A DNA stretch of 64,000 nt from Vespa crabro (taxonomy: Eukaryota > Arthropoda > Insecta > Hymenoptera > Vespidae): positions 5,661,713 to 5,725,712 of the forward strand of contig NC_060958.1 in NCBI RefSeq assembly GCF_910589235.1, written 5' to 3'. The position numbers and the translations under genes were made by a program. Below the pieces are notes generated by a model that saw nothing but the letters and a program-made list of their open reading frames with translations, was not told where the DNA came from and did not search any database. This document shows, piece after piece, positions 1 to 13,745 of the stretch; the stretch's first letter is position 1, and every line of letters starts with the position of its first letter.

Positions 1-587
1 CCTTAACTCTGGTACAATTTTAAGACATTGTACGGTTGCATTAAGATAACAAGTATTCCCAAGATTAGCCAGACCAGCTGGCAAATCTAATGCTGTAGCC
101 AATTCGGATTCATTCATATCTTCCAAGAACAAAGGTTTTTCTTTTGGTTCTGTAGGTACATCCTCCTCTTTAGAACCCATCATTAATACAGTAACACCCT
201 ATTGTTACAATATATAAATGACTATATAAAAGATATGAATAAATTAACGAATAACACATTTTCCTTACATCTTTCAAACCAATATTGCCCCAATCATCAT
301 CTTTCAGTGTTATTCCCTTTACCATAACTTTTTGTCTCTCTGGTTGTACTCCTGTCAGTGCATAGAGTTGGGCTTTAAATAACATTGGTTCTTCATCCGT
401 ATTAACTTCTACGTTAGGGTAAAGCTCTTTGCCCCATTTGACTTTAACTGTAATTAAAATGTAATCAAAATATAACGATGACTGTCATAAATTTGACAAA
501 GAATAAAGTAAGTGTTGCATGTATAATGAGGTTAGATTTTAATAAATATTTCAATATCAAATATATTTTACCTGTGTATTGTGGCAT
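1..587 (-). CDS. USP14: Ubiquitin carboxyl-terminal hydrolase 14, N-terminal part (gene runs off the left edge)
   Basis: USP14 is the deubiquitinase that docks on the proteasome 19S particle and trims ubiquitin chains from substrates. Three coding exons are visible on the minus strand: 587-572 (start codon 587-585, beginning MPQYT), 447-269 and 198-1. All junctions are GT-AG and frame is kept: 16 + 179 nt make 65 codons, then exon 3 opens in phase 0. Residues 1 to about 75 form the ubiquitin-like domain that binds the proteasome, including the family signature TGVQPERQKVMVKG. Exon 3 has the start of the peptidase domain with the catalytic cysteine box GLANLGNTCYLNATVQC; the cysteine is about residue 115, essentially where it lies in human USP14. 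The exon is open to base 1, so the rest of the protease lies outside the window. The gene is divergent from flower, about 600 bp away start to start. The identity is secure. Confidence 0.95.
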
Positions 588-1189
588 ATTTACAAATTTG
601 TGCGCGTGAATTTCGACTGGTAATAAATTATATGCAATAATGTTTTTAATGTTTACACTGTTTCTTGAGAGGAAATTACAAGAGTGCATAGGAAACGCAA
701 AGTCAAGGTGTATACGGACAGCCGACCGCTCACACGAGCTCACACTAGTTCACGTAGGCTCACACATGCTCATCTAAGCGTTCTGCTCGGTTCAGCGCCG
801 CAAGTAATTGAATGCAATTGGAACGATTTCCGTTCAACTATCCTATCATACATTTGTTTCGAACTTATTATTATAAATATATATTCATAAAGAAGATTAT
901 ATTCGATAAAATCGTTTAGATTTTATCTCATTGAATTAATCATATCCATTACAATATTCATTCTCCTTTTTTTTATCTTGCTTTGTTAATTTTAGATACT
1001 TCGTAAAAAGTAAAGTCACACTCCTATCTTACTGCTCTACTTGAATCATGGATAAGATAGAGCACACACACGTACACACATAGTGATATAGAGAAGTATC
1101 TCACGGGTCGATTTTCTCTACATCAACAGAGTTCAGCGGCATTGTCAGTGCTGTCAGTTGACGAAAGAAGTGGACCTAGTACAATAAAA
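588..1189. promoter_or_regulatory. Divergent promoter region between USP14 and flower
   Basis: This 600-bp interval separates the start codons of two genes pointing away from each other, so it must hold both promoters and 5' UTRs. Near the flower side, two copies of an insect initiator-like TCAGT lie at about 1145 and 1154, about 40 bases before the flower ATG. Positions 728-776 contain a degenerate run of CTCACAC / TTCACGT / CTCATC units spaced about 11 bases apart. No clear TATA box is placed to serve either gene. Assignment rests on gene orientation rather than on a proven motif. Confidence 0.5.
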
Positions 1190-2566
1190 ATGGTAATTTT
1201 CTGTAATCTGAAGATTCTTTAATGGATCATAATTATGTTAATTACGTTTCTCGTTAATACCATTCGTTTCATTCGTAGTCGTTCGGTGAAAAAATTGCAT
1301 CGATAATGCAAAGGCCTGGCCAGGATCCTGTCGCTAAGGACGATGTTCCCTGGTGGATGAAGTATGCTGCGCGAGGGCTCGGCACTGTAGGCGGTTTCAG
1401 TTAGTTTTTATATATTTTTTTTGTCCTCCTTTATAATGCTTCATTCGTATACTCTAATATAGCTAGATTTTATATTATATATCAATTTCACATATTGCAA
1501 GTAACTATTTTTTTATGAAAGAGATATACATTTTTAGGTTGTTCCAAATAGAATATTATATATTATTTTTATATTAGTATGAATATTCTCGATACAATCA
1601 CATTTATATTTGTTACAGTCGCAATCTTTCTGGGAGTTTGGAATTGTGCATCGATTTTATTTGCTTCGATAATCTGTTTTCTTAGCGGTATATGGCAGAT
1701 GTTAGCTGGTTTTATAGTTCTGATGATTGAAGCACCTTGTTGTTGTATGTTCATCGATTTTGTCCAAAACTTAAGCGATATGGTGGAGAGCAAACCTTAT
1801 TGGAATAGAGCAGCAGCTTATTGTTTGTAAGCGTTATATATATACATATATATATATATATATACATTTTTAACTCTTAATTATTGTTTACAATAATATT
1901 TCATTGATAAAAATCTTAGAATTTCAAATAATACCGTCGTGTATTTTTTATTATTTTAGATTAGCATTGCCACCTGTCTTCCTTTGTCCAAAAATAGAAA
2001 GCATACTTGGTAGCGGATTTATTTTTGCGACTGGTATTATATATGGATTAATGTCAGTTGGAAGAAAGTAAGTAAAGATTATTAAGCATTATTAAGTATT
2101 ATTTTAGAAATTATATAGGAGTCATAATTATATCATATTTATACACATAAATTTTGTAAAATAATATATAATCGAGTATACGATAATTGACATCAAAGTA
2201 ACAAAACAAATGATACAAAAGGTTCAGATTTTGTGAAAAAGTATTTATTATTCAAATTATTTATTTTCAAAGTTATTATAATTTCTTGTGTATCTTTTTC
2301 ATTGTCATTTGTATTTGCTTTCAATAATGGGAAAGAAAGTTTGGGATATTCATGCGTCAAACAATGCACATATAATTTGCTTATGGATGGATTTTTATCA
2401 TTGTGTTGGTTTTACTTGCGCTCATTGAAATTATTGCTTTGGTTTTTGTAAATGTATGTTTAAAATCAGGATAACTTATACAAAGTTTACAATTATATTG
2501 GGGACTAAAAATTATGTAGAGCATTTTTGTGAACGTATTTTAATGCTTTTAAATATTGAAAATGAT

Positions 2567-2615
<49 letters not shown>

Positions 2616-3640
2616 GTATTTATATATATGTATTTATATATATACAAATTGAAAGAACGTGTGTCAATATTTTTACTAATGAACTGACACAATAACAGAG
2701 GAACCAGGCCCGACCCGACAGGAATGACGTCGTCGGGTGTGGGCTCCCCACAGGGTACAGTACCTCCTACTACAGATCACCATACCACACTCATGGAGGA
2801 TCCTGATGTCTGGAGGCCTACATAAAACATCAGATATTCATTGTACCACTTCACTAACCAGGCAATAATATATAAAATTCAATGTTATCCCTATGTGAAT
2901 AGCCTCATCGCATTCGTAAATATGGCAGCTTGTAGCATACAAGTTGTACATCATTAGCTAATTCTATATGTCTCATAGTGAAGAATTCGTGCTTGTCTTG
3001 TTTGCTAATTTGTTTATATGCTGCTTACGTAACCTTTCTATTTTATGCGATTGGATTTGATAACTAGCATATGATTCATCATCATAAACTAATATTCAAT
3101 CATTACATTTTCAATGTATTTTTACATTATATTTATTATGCAGCTATTAGGTATTATTTTATTTATTAAACAAGGATAAAAATCACAAAAAATTAATTAA
3201 TATTTGCATATCAAGGATTATATTTTAAAGGTACTTTTATTTTTATCTTCAGGTTCTTTATATTTTATTTTGAGGATTATGTAATGGCATTCATGCTTAT
3301 TTATATAAAGTGCATTCAGCAATTCATTTATTACAGCTATATCTAATAAAAAAAAATATCTACTTAGATACAAGCATTATAGCAACATTTAAAAAAGCAT
3401 GTATAATTATAAATATTCGATATTCTGAGGATATATAATGCAGGAAATATCCTATTGTAAAATATAATATAATAAATAATTACATTTATTTTATGAAAAA
3501 TGATATATTTCAGGGCACCATGGGGAGAAATGAGATCAACAGCAATGGAAACACAAGCTCCTTCATCAAGTATGCAATCAACGCTCGTTGAAAATGCTCA
3601 ACCAATGGGATATAGTAGTAAACCTGATAGTAATGTTTGA
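1190..3640 (+). CDS. fwe: Flower, synaptic-vesicle calcium channel and cell-fitness protein
   Basis: Flower is a small multi-pass protein of synaptic vesicles and plasma membrane, reported as a calcium channel that couples exocytosis to endocytosis and, through isoforms, as a cell-competition mark. Coding exons: 1190-1192 (only the ATG), 1279-1399, 1619-1826, 1960-2067 and 3514-3640, giving 188 residues (the fly protein is about 194). All introns are GT-AG. Splicing the lone ATG onto 1279 gives MSFGEKIASIM, which fits the conserved family start better than the internal ATG at 1306. Hydrophobic segments lie at about residues 34-58, 59-86 and 104-134. The acidic residue in the family motif IEAPCC falls at about residue 79, where the fly protein has its selectivity glutamate. 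The C-terminus ends DSNV, as I recall for the fly protein. An alternative last exon lies inside the final intron and is listed separately. Confidence 0.94.
2699..2825 (+). CDS. fwe: Alternative terminal exon of flower
   Basis: Inside the last flower intron, a stretch much richer in GC than its surroundings begins right after an AACAG acceptor. Joined to the donor at 2067 in the same phase as the 3514 exon, it reads through KGTRPDPTGMTSSGVG and ends ED PDVWRPT at a TAA (2823-2825). It is 127 nt, the same length as the other terminal exon, so both isoforms would have 188 residues. The two share about 146 residues and differ only in the cytoplasmic tail. Flies also produce Flower isoforms that differ at the C-terminus. 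Use of this exon would need polyadenylation between 2826 and 3513. It is supported by frame, acceptor and composition but not by transcripts. Confidence 0.75.
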
Positions 3641-6600
3641 CATTTAACGTACATTGGCAAAACAATTCGATATTTCGCGTGAATGGTGGTGTGTTGTAAT
3701 GACCTGGTCAAATAATTGTTAGGGCTATGAACATCTATCATAAATTATGATACCCATTGCACTAATGCTGATGTCTTATTGAAATTTTGATGTTTAAATA
3801 GGCAGTTAATTTTATTTTAAATGTGACCAACAATGCCTGATATAAGCCATTTGTACCTACATATAATCAAGGATGCAAAACGGTTTAGTATTAGTCTTAT
3901 ATTCTTCTGATTTGCATCTTATAGTTATATGAACATTAAATCGTTTTGCATTTTTGTATATCTGTAGTACACCTCAGGTTACTTATAAACATTATGTTGG
4001 CCTATCTTGTTCAAACCTGCTTTATTTAGTATCAAGAAATTTAGGATTAGATAATCAATATACAAGGTCTGTATTGTTAATTACAATTGATATATAGAAA
4101 TTGAATATATTATTAAGTCTACATTATGCTAATGTTCTTTACAGCTTTACAAAGTGCCAGCTGCATTTTCATCATTGCATCTTTCAGTGACACTTATTTA
4201 CCAGTAGTTATTTTATTTGAAAAGAAAAAAAAAGAAAGAAAAAAATAACAAACAAACAGAATTAAAAATTGTCAAGAACAGTGGCGTAGTTTATATATTA
4301 TCTATAAAAAATATGATTCTCACACATATTTTTCATATGATAAATATAATACATAAGTATGATTGAGTTTAAAGAATATATTTACTTGCTAATAGTCTCA
4401 ATGATTAAATATAATTACATGATTTTGAAAGGTTTCTTATATCATTTTAAATAGTATAAGAAGCATTAGCTCTTACAATTGAATGAGTCATTAATATTAA
4501 TTTTATGGTTTATTATCGTTATAATCAAGTGTATAAATGACGACTGTATTGTATATAGAAATGAATTTACACATCTTTCTTCCATTAGTTTTCATGTTTA
4601 TATTCTTCCTATATGAAAAGCCTGAAGTAACAAGACGATATTAGGATAATTATTGACACTTCATTTGTTATTTAAGTTTAATTATTATATACTTATGTTA
4701 TTCAATCTGTTACTGATTTGTTTGACTTATTTTGTGATACAATTCGATAGACTGGTCTACTGTCACACTTTTTGTATAAGTGTGAATAGGAAGCTATAAT
4801 TAAGAGTTTCTTAACATATTCCTGTACTATTAATAAGTATCACATTTGGAACATTATGTTCTACTATTTATAACTGTTGTATCTAATATCAAATGTGCCA
4901 ACGTGCAAATCCTTTTCTTCATTATCTTATCTTTTTTATAATTTTATTAACAACAGTATAGCATTTCATTAGACTAATAATATTTGGTTAAAAATATTAT
5001 TTTTAACTGCAGCATTATTCCAACTCATTTTCTTCCTACATTCCTTGCAAAAAATTTCATTCATTCATTCAAGATAAAAGACTAAAAATTATTCATTATC
5101 ATCTAATTTATTAATTATAATAAAGTACTCATTGTATTGTGATTAACAGATCTATCATAAAAAATCCTAATGATAAATACATAAGAATAGATACATAGTT
5201 CCTTTTGTTGGATTATCATTGTGATTTGTTTAAAAATTAAACGTGTCTCCCAATTTATACATTTATGGTAATATCAGGTCAATATATTTAAAAGATTATA
5301 CAAACTTTGGTGCATCATTGGTATTATGTCAAGAACATTAACTGCTGTAATAAAACATCACCATTCGTGGTACAATATGATTCATGTCTATACACATACG
5401 CAAAATATATTATAATATAAAAAACATTCACTAATATAAACAGAGAATGTATGGAATTCACAAAAGTTGACGATAAAGGCTATTTAATTATCTTCTTATT
5501 TTATTTAATGATATACTTAATTATGAGTCTTTAATATTTCATATTTTCTTTTTATCATTTAATAATAAAATATATAATTTATTGTTTTTAAAAAAGATTG
5601 GTAATAGGGGTGAAATTAAATCATAAGGTAGCTGAATATAGAACAAATATGTATGTGTTAAAATAGGAAAGTTATGTGTTGGATGAATCTGCCACACAAG
5701 TTAATCGTTGAATTTAAACATTTAAGGAATAAAGTATTTCGATGTATGGCAGATATTAGATAGTTATGTAATTAATAGATATAAAATGAAATATGCGCTA
5801 TTTTTATTTATATATATTATGAGATATAATTAGATTTTTTGGAGTTGATATAATTTCATTTAAATGATTTCAATTTTTGATTTATTGTAACAAATTTCGA
5901 GTATAAAAAATATTATTATTTGAAAAATACAAATAAAAAGAAAAATGAACATTTATTTTTTGCGCTATATATATATATATAGACACACATACAAACACAC
6001 TGTATTATATATTATATATACAATACTTTGTCAATCTTAAAAATAATTGTAATCCTAAGATTGTGAATCTGAAATTTAAGCATTTGATGCAAAGGTTAAC
6101 GAATGGAAAATAATTCAATTTTACTGTTTTAACTAGATATATTTAATGGTTATGGTAAATATATATATATATAGTTAAAAAATAATAATGTATAAAATAT
6201 AAAAAACATATTATTTTTATTGATCTTTTGTGTAACACAGAGACGTACGAACTTTCGATTCAGCCTATTTTTCAAGAAAAAAAAAAAAAAAAAGATAAAA
6301 AATTAAAAGAACAATTTAATATCATAAATATATAATTCAATATCATTGCATATCATAAATAAATCTATTACGATGTATAAATTAAATGGAATAATCTTGA
6401 ATGATAAAATTGTGCGTGTGTTACATAATTATTTTGTTATAATTTAAAATAACACACGTCATGAATGTATACAATAAAAATAATATGTTTATATGTATTC
6501 TTAAGAAAGCAATCGAAATTTGTTGTATTGTATGGATGTCCATCACAGGTGTAATATAATAAAACAACTCGTTTGGATATTAAGCATTAAATATTGATGG

Positions 6601-6800
6601 TCAACGATATCAGAATCATGGCATTAAAGATGTATTTTTGATCAAACACTATAAATAAAAATTTGTCCGCATAAAAACTTCTTCGAATATATTTCGTAAA
6701 ACACAAAAATACTCTTATTGCATATAAACAATTTTGATTTTCCCGCGTTCATAAATAAGAATTTGTATTGTCCAATCGTATGTTAGTACTCATTGACGTT
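3641..6800. other. flower 3' UTR and flower-Src42A intergenic DNA
   Basis: No coding exon is visible. The sequence is strongly AT-rich with short (AT)n tracts (for example about 5966 and 6158). Candidate polyadenylation hexamers AATAAA occur at 5119-5124 and 5728-5733, among others, so the flower 3' UTR could run for 1.5 to 2 kb. Several short homopolymer and dinucleotide runs are present. I see no RNA gene. Confidence 0.5.
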
Positions 6801-6819
6801 TTTCAAGTGGAATACGCCC

Positions 6820-7136
6820 TCTGTTCTACGACATTTAGCCGAGGCCATTAACCGTTCGGATAAGTTCGGGTGCGTGCACGAGCTCGTACGAAAGTTACAT
6901 TCCGTTGGGCACCTTCACCATGAGTGTTTTCGCCCGTCCGTCGGTGTCTCGCGAAAAATCTAGTTTTCCTTGTTCGCATTACCATATATAATGCAAAGAT
7001 ATTAATGTACGAAAATCAGACGTGAAAAACGTCTAAGTTAAGCTCGAGTAATGAAGTGTTGTAGATCGTAAAGGAGAAGAAACAACAGTGAAATTTATTA
7101 TTCTAAAGAAGTTAAGAGGTAACGAAGAGGAAAAAC
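6820..7136 (+). promoter_or_regulatory. Src42A 5' UTR and proximal promoter
   Basis: From about 6820 the composition changes from very AT-rich to mixed, with several CpG-containing words (for example GCCCGTCCGTCGGTGTCTCGCG around 6935-6955). This change directly precedes the Src42A start codon at 7137 and fits a promoter plus 5' UTR. ATGs at about 6920, 6990, 7004 and 7050 precede the real start and would be upstream ATGs if transcribed. The exact start of transcription cannot be read from sequence. Confidence 0.45.
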
Positions 7137-10100
7137 ATGGGGAACTGTTTCAGCAGTAGCAGGGATCCGGATAAAGACAACTCTGATAGGATAGGCAATC
7201 CCAACATAGATGCTGTGGTATCGCCAACTAGTCCAGTGCCAACACCACCTCCGGATCCTATAAGGCCGGTCCCACAAATTCCAGATGCTAATGTGCCAAG
7301 TGCTAAGATATTCGTAGCGCTTTACGATTACGATGCTCGTACAGACGAGGATCTCAGCTTTAGGAAGGGTGAACATTTGGAAATACTCAACGATACTCAA
7401 GGAGATTGGTGGCTAGCCAGAAGTAAACGGACTAGAAAAGAAGGCTATATACCTAGCAATTATGTTGCTAAGTTAAAATCGATAGAAGCTGAACCGTAAG
7501 TAATAAAAAACTTTCATTTGTTTTTCTTTTCAAATTAAGAATTATAAACTTTTTTTTTGATCGACATATATATTTCCACAATTCTTCTTTACAAACGATC
7601 GTTCGATACCGTTGTCGGATTGGCTCGCACGATCTTAGGAAGTATGAATAAGTTACTTCCATTCCATTCGATTTATACTCTTTAAAATGCAACTCACAAA
7701 ATGTTTTACAGTTATGTATTGGAATGGATAGTGTGATTGGCATCTTTCATAATATTCAAATTTAATAACACACTGATACAATGAAATGTAGTATAAACGT
7801 GGATCGTTGCATTGCCCGTAAATAGTACTGTATTTTCTTTGTTACATTTTCACCTATTGAATTTCTCTCTGTATAATAGCCAGCTAATATGACCTTGCTT
7901 TCACCAACAGTATTTCTCTTGGCTCTCCCAGCTTTAATAGTTTGGTTGAGCACCTCTGTCTGTTAATCAGTGAAGATAAGCACTACTTCCTTTCCTTTTT
8001 TTCCCTCTATGTTTTTAGGTGTACAGAATTTTATATATATATATATATATATATTTATATAATTTACGATTATAAATAACGATTCCATCGCGGATTATTT
8101 TATATCAACATTTTTAAACTGTAAAGAGAGATTACCATTACTTTTTGCATTATTTATTACTTGTTTATTAAATTCGTAATGTTTGAAAATCCATAACAAT
8201 TGGAAATGATAAAAGATAAGAAGATAAAATGATGAAGTAGGATGCTACAGAAAAATAAGTATTTCTTTAGAAATCAAGTTACAAAAACAAATACATGTTC
8301 TTGGAAGTACTCTAGAAAGACTGTCACACATATTTGTTTTTATTTTTATTTTATGGTTAAATAATATTATTTTTATATTATAAATTCTATAATATTATTA
8401 TAATTAAAATAATATTATATTTATAGTGGAAGATTAAATGGCTATGAATATAATTTTTATTAAATATATATACAATGATAAATATTATCTATACTTGATT
8501 ACTACCTATCTATATTCTATGAATGATGCTCATGCTTATGACACATAGATACGATGATTCTGTATTATTATTACTATTTTTCATAAAAACACGCGTATAA
8601 TTGTATTAATGTAATCCGATAAACTAATTTCATTATGGTTTTTATATTTTTATTATAATTATATTTCTCATATATTTTTCATGCATTGTGATATATATAT
8701 TTTTTTTATAACATGGTATTTTTTTAATATAATTTTTAGGTGGTACTTTAGGAAGATAAAACGAATTGAGGCAGAAAAGAAATTATTATTACCAGAAAAT
8801 GATCATGGGGCATTTTTGATTAGAGATTCTGAAAGCCGTCACAATGATTATTCCCTTTCAGGTAATATATAGCGCTAATGATATTTAAGAGAATTCCTTC
8901 ACTTTTTAACTTCCATCAAATTGAGTTAATATAAATTATATTTATAGTACGTGATGGAGATACTGTCAAGCATTACCGCATACGACAATTGGATGAAGGA
9001 GGCTTTTTCATTGCTAGGCGGACAACATTTAGGAATCTTCAAGATCTTGTTGAACACTACAGTAAAGATGCTGATGGATTGTGTGTAAATCTCTGTAAAC
9101 CGTGTGTGCAGGTAAGCAGAAATAAAAATCAAATTTGGATGAATCATGTGAAAGATTTTATTTTATTTAAACGGAGTTTAGACAGCTTGTTGCATGTCAA
9201 AAAAGAGGTGTTTCTCACGGCATTAAAAATTGTACTAAAAAATTTTCTTTATTGGTTAAAAAATGCACCTTCTAATAAAATGAAAAATATTTAAGAGATT
9301 TCTACAAACAGATTTCTATAAGAGAAGTTTGTTATATTAGAGTTTGAATAAAAAGAAACTACTTTTGTAGAAATTTCTTCATATGGAATGCAAATACAAT
9401 TTTGTAATTTATTAAAGTGAAAAAGTAAATATTAGAGCATGTTTTATTTTTAAAAATGTGGTTATAATATTGGTAATTTTGTGCTTTTTTAGAATAATTG
9501 CAAATGGTGAAGCAAACGATTTTGCTTACAAATTAATGCGTGTGTTGTGTAGATTGATCATATTGTAAATTTTTGGTATACTGTCTAAACTCCAGTTGAA
9601 TTTGCTTTAAAGCCAGTCTGCTCAATTTGTAACCCAGTTCGAGAGGAGCATTGTCAGTCCTATATCCAAATGCTCGTATCTCTTCACTGATGTTCTATGA
9701 AGAACATAAAATATTAATCAAAGGATAAAAAATTTCATGTTATTAGAATGCTATGGCTGTTTCATACATGGCTTTGCATCATGCATACACTATTATATCA
9801 GCAAGCCAAAAAATTCCTTATTGCATGCTTTTTACAGTGATACAAGACATCAATTCTTATTTTATATATATGGTGTTATTGTGTGTGTGATACAAAGTAA
9901 ACTTTGTAGAAGATTTCATATCTTAAAAATATTAAAAAATGCATACATGTGCAATCTAATATTTTCAGAAAGAGGGAAATTTGTTATAGCTTACAGAATT
10001 ATAGATCTATCAATTAATAAGAATAAATGATATTGTATTTATATAAAGTTAGATACATTTGTCCACCTTTCGAACCTCTCGAACCAGTACTGAGTAGACT

Positions 10101-11348
10101 GGCTTTATGCATATAGCACAAAAATATTTTAATTTTAAATTATATTTTACTATTAAAAGAGTTATCTATTCCTACAGACTATTTAGGGCAATCCAATAAA
10201 AAGTGCATGTAAAAAATATTAGAACAGAACCTCGATCATCAATAAGCAAATTAATCCAATCTGTTTTTGTTTATTGAATGTTTTACAAATTCCTATTTCG
10301 TTATTCCAATAATCGAGGTATCATAATATTAAATACTTCTTCGATTTTAAGAGTTCAGAACTACTACTAGTATTAAATCCACAGATTTATTTATTTTTTT
10401 TTTTTACGATAACATTTATTTTAACAAATAAATTTTTACGAAGACGCTTATTTTAAACAAAATTTCTCTTACGTCAACGTAATGATATTATACATTTCTC
10501 AGAATGATAAAAAATCTATGTAAGATATTTAGTTATATAATAACATTTTAAATATATTACAGTTATAAGGAAATCGAGGTTTGAAAACAACATAGTTTCA
10601 TAAAAATGTTTCCACAAAGTTCGATATTTGAATAGAATTGTGTTTGTTTCTCTGTTATTGCTTGCCCTACTTCCTGCTGGATTTTCTTGGTAAATTGAAT
10701 GTCCCAATATAACATAACATGTCATTTTTTCTTCTTAATGCAATTACTTTGAATCATTTTCTCTACACGTACAGCACAAGCCTGTTCTATACGGAATTAT
10801 GTTCCAAAGGCATTAGATAATAAGCATTCGGCTGGAAACTTAATTCTTTTCATGATTCTTTATGTACTTTATTGTACATCATAGCTTTTTACATAGTTGT
10901 TGTACACACGCACATACAGGGATGCGCTTAGGCGCTATTTACATAGCACTGTTTCATAAGTTGAGACAATTTAAGGAATTACCAGTGATATTTGTGTGCA
11001 TAAAATATTTACCAAATGCAGGGTATCTCAGTGACATTTTACTCTGTCTGTATACTACACTACTGTCCATTACATTTAATATATTATCACAAAGAATAAG
11101 AATATCACTTATGAAAGACTACAATTAATATAAAAGTGTATTATAATTAAAAGATATATTTTTTTATATGTAGCTGAGAGACTCTGCATAGTGATTTAAA
11201 TTCATCAGTTTTTTATAAGGCTGGATTTTTAATCCATTGACTCTTATGCACTGTTCCTAAATTATTATAGTTATACATTTCTAAGTATATTTTGTAAGAA
11301 AATTTGAATATGTTACAATAACACAGGTACTGATTACTTCCTAAAGAA

Positions 11349-11387
<39 letters not shown>

Positions 11388-12473
11388 CACATCAAAAATA
11401 AAAATGTGTGCAATGGAAGTGGATTGTATGTATATGTCCCTGATATTATATTTCATATACATCATATATATTTAGCATCACACACATGTGGGAATAACTA
11501 GTAGATTATATAATCCTATTAAATCGAACGTCACTTCGCATGTAATTAGATAATTTCAGTATTTGCCTTATTTGCTTCATATATAGTAGCAAAGATTTCT
11601 TTCCATTTATATGTTGTTGCATTATCATTATATTATATTTTTTTTTATTAAGGGGACTGACCATTTTTTGTTCATATTTATTCAGAAACATTAATTTTTT
11701 ACTTCCTACTTCCTCTAATGAAAATATTTTGATATAAAGTTTGTTTAATTTTTTTTATACGTATAAACATACTGTTAGCTTGCAAACAAAAATGTTTAAC
11801 ATTGTCGTTTTGATATTAAAGCAAATGATTAATTAACTTTTATAAATAAGAAAGATCTATCTGGTAAGCTAAATTAAAACTCACAAATCCAATTTTGTTA
11901 CATATATATGTAAATAGATAAGCAAGCATAAATCTTTAACAAAGTCTATATATAATCGTGTTCAATTGATATATTTATCGTTCTCGATCTGTGATCATCT
12001 TTTTAACAAGATTAAATAGGTTCATTGAAAATTCTCAGGCATGTTTAGTATGGTGCAATTTATATATCTTCCTAAGCATTAAATTGCAATGCATTCTTCT
12101 AATATATGACCTCAGTACTTAACAATCTATCTCTATCTCCCTTTCTCGTTCTCTCACGTATATTGTTGAATAATTATAATATAAAAATATGATAAAATTT
12201 TCAAATAAAGTATATCAGAGAAAAAAATAATGGAAACATTATGTGTCAATGATTACGAAAGTGGTCTAAGTCATTTGAAATATTAAAAGAAATATTTTTT
12301 AACATGCTATTATTAATATTTTTAAATTACATAAAATAATTATTTTACAAGAATAAATATACTTAATATTTTTATTTGTCATTTTATAGAAAAATAATTT
12401 TGTAATAATTCAAAGTAAAAATCTAAAAATATTTTAAAACGAAATATATATAACTCATTTTCTTATATGTAAG

Positions 12474-12530
<57 letters not shown>

Positions 12531-13260
12531 AAGAAAAAAATTTGCGATAGGACATGAATAATCGATAAATAGTATAAATAATTGTCGAGTAAATTCATAC
12601 TCTATTATTTTCAATATGTTTATTGTTTTTCAAATAAAGAGAACGTGTGTATGTTATGTAATACATACATAGGATAATTTTTTTAATGGGATATTGGATT
12701 GATAGTATACGAAGTAAAATTCGAATACGTCGCAATAAGTATGAATAAAATTTTATTTCGTCTATTATTTGCGTATTTGCACAAATAGTGAGAAATAAAA
12801 TTGCCTTTTTTTTTCTTTTTTTTTTTTTTTCTTTCATGGAACGTGTTTGTCAATTCTTTCTCGCTATAAAATATATACGAATGCATACAGACTTTTAAAA
12901 TGCTACGTTATCATGTCGCTAGCGACGGTGCATTTAACGTTGAGGTTTTTACAGACCATTTAAATTATTCGAAATACGAGTATCCATCCTGTTTACGAAA
13001 AGTTTCAATAACTTTATGTAATGTCTGATTCGAATGTCATTTGTTAAACAAATTCATGCACACACGCACGCACGCAATCGTTTAGAACCAATCGTATTGA
13101 TTGGAATTTTACCAACAATTGATTAATCCTTTTTGTTATCAATCTTATCGGATTAATTTTATCGTAAAATTATTATTTATCAAATTCGTACAATACATTT
13201 TTTATATATTTATATATATTGACAATTTTTATGTATATATACACACACACATATATATAT

Positions 13261-13295
<35 letters not shown>

Positions 13296-13655
13296 TTAAC
13301 AATTACAAAGATGCTCAGTGATATTCATTCCTGCATACAACGTTGGCTCCTCATAACTGCGATGTAAGTAATCTAATTCGTTTAAGGGTGATATGAAAAA
13401 TTTGAATATATTATCCTGAAAAATTTTGCTCTAAATTTTGTTCTAATTTTGATCGATATCGTAATATGCATATTCGTCGTTATTAGATGTAAAACATTAT
13501 ATAACACGATCTGTTAATTATTTCGACATAGAAAATACCTACATATATACATACATACATATATACATACATGTACATTATACATATTAATATATATATA
13601 TATTAAAATTAATGAGAGCACATAAATAATATAGGTGATTTTGCTTTGAGATCTG

Positions 13656-13745
<90 letters not shown>

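Noticed and set aside
7098..7400. 100-codon minus-strand open frame over the first Src42A exon
   Set aside because: Antisense shadow of the SH3-coding exon, whose plus-strand product is unambiguous.
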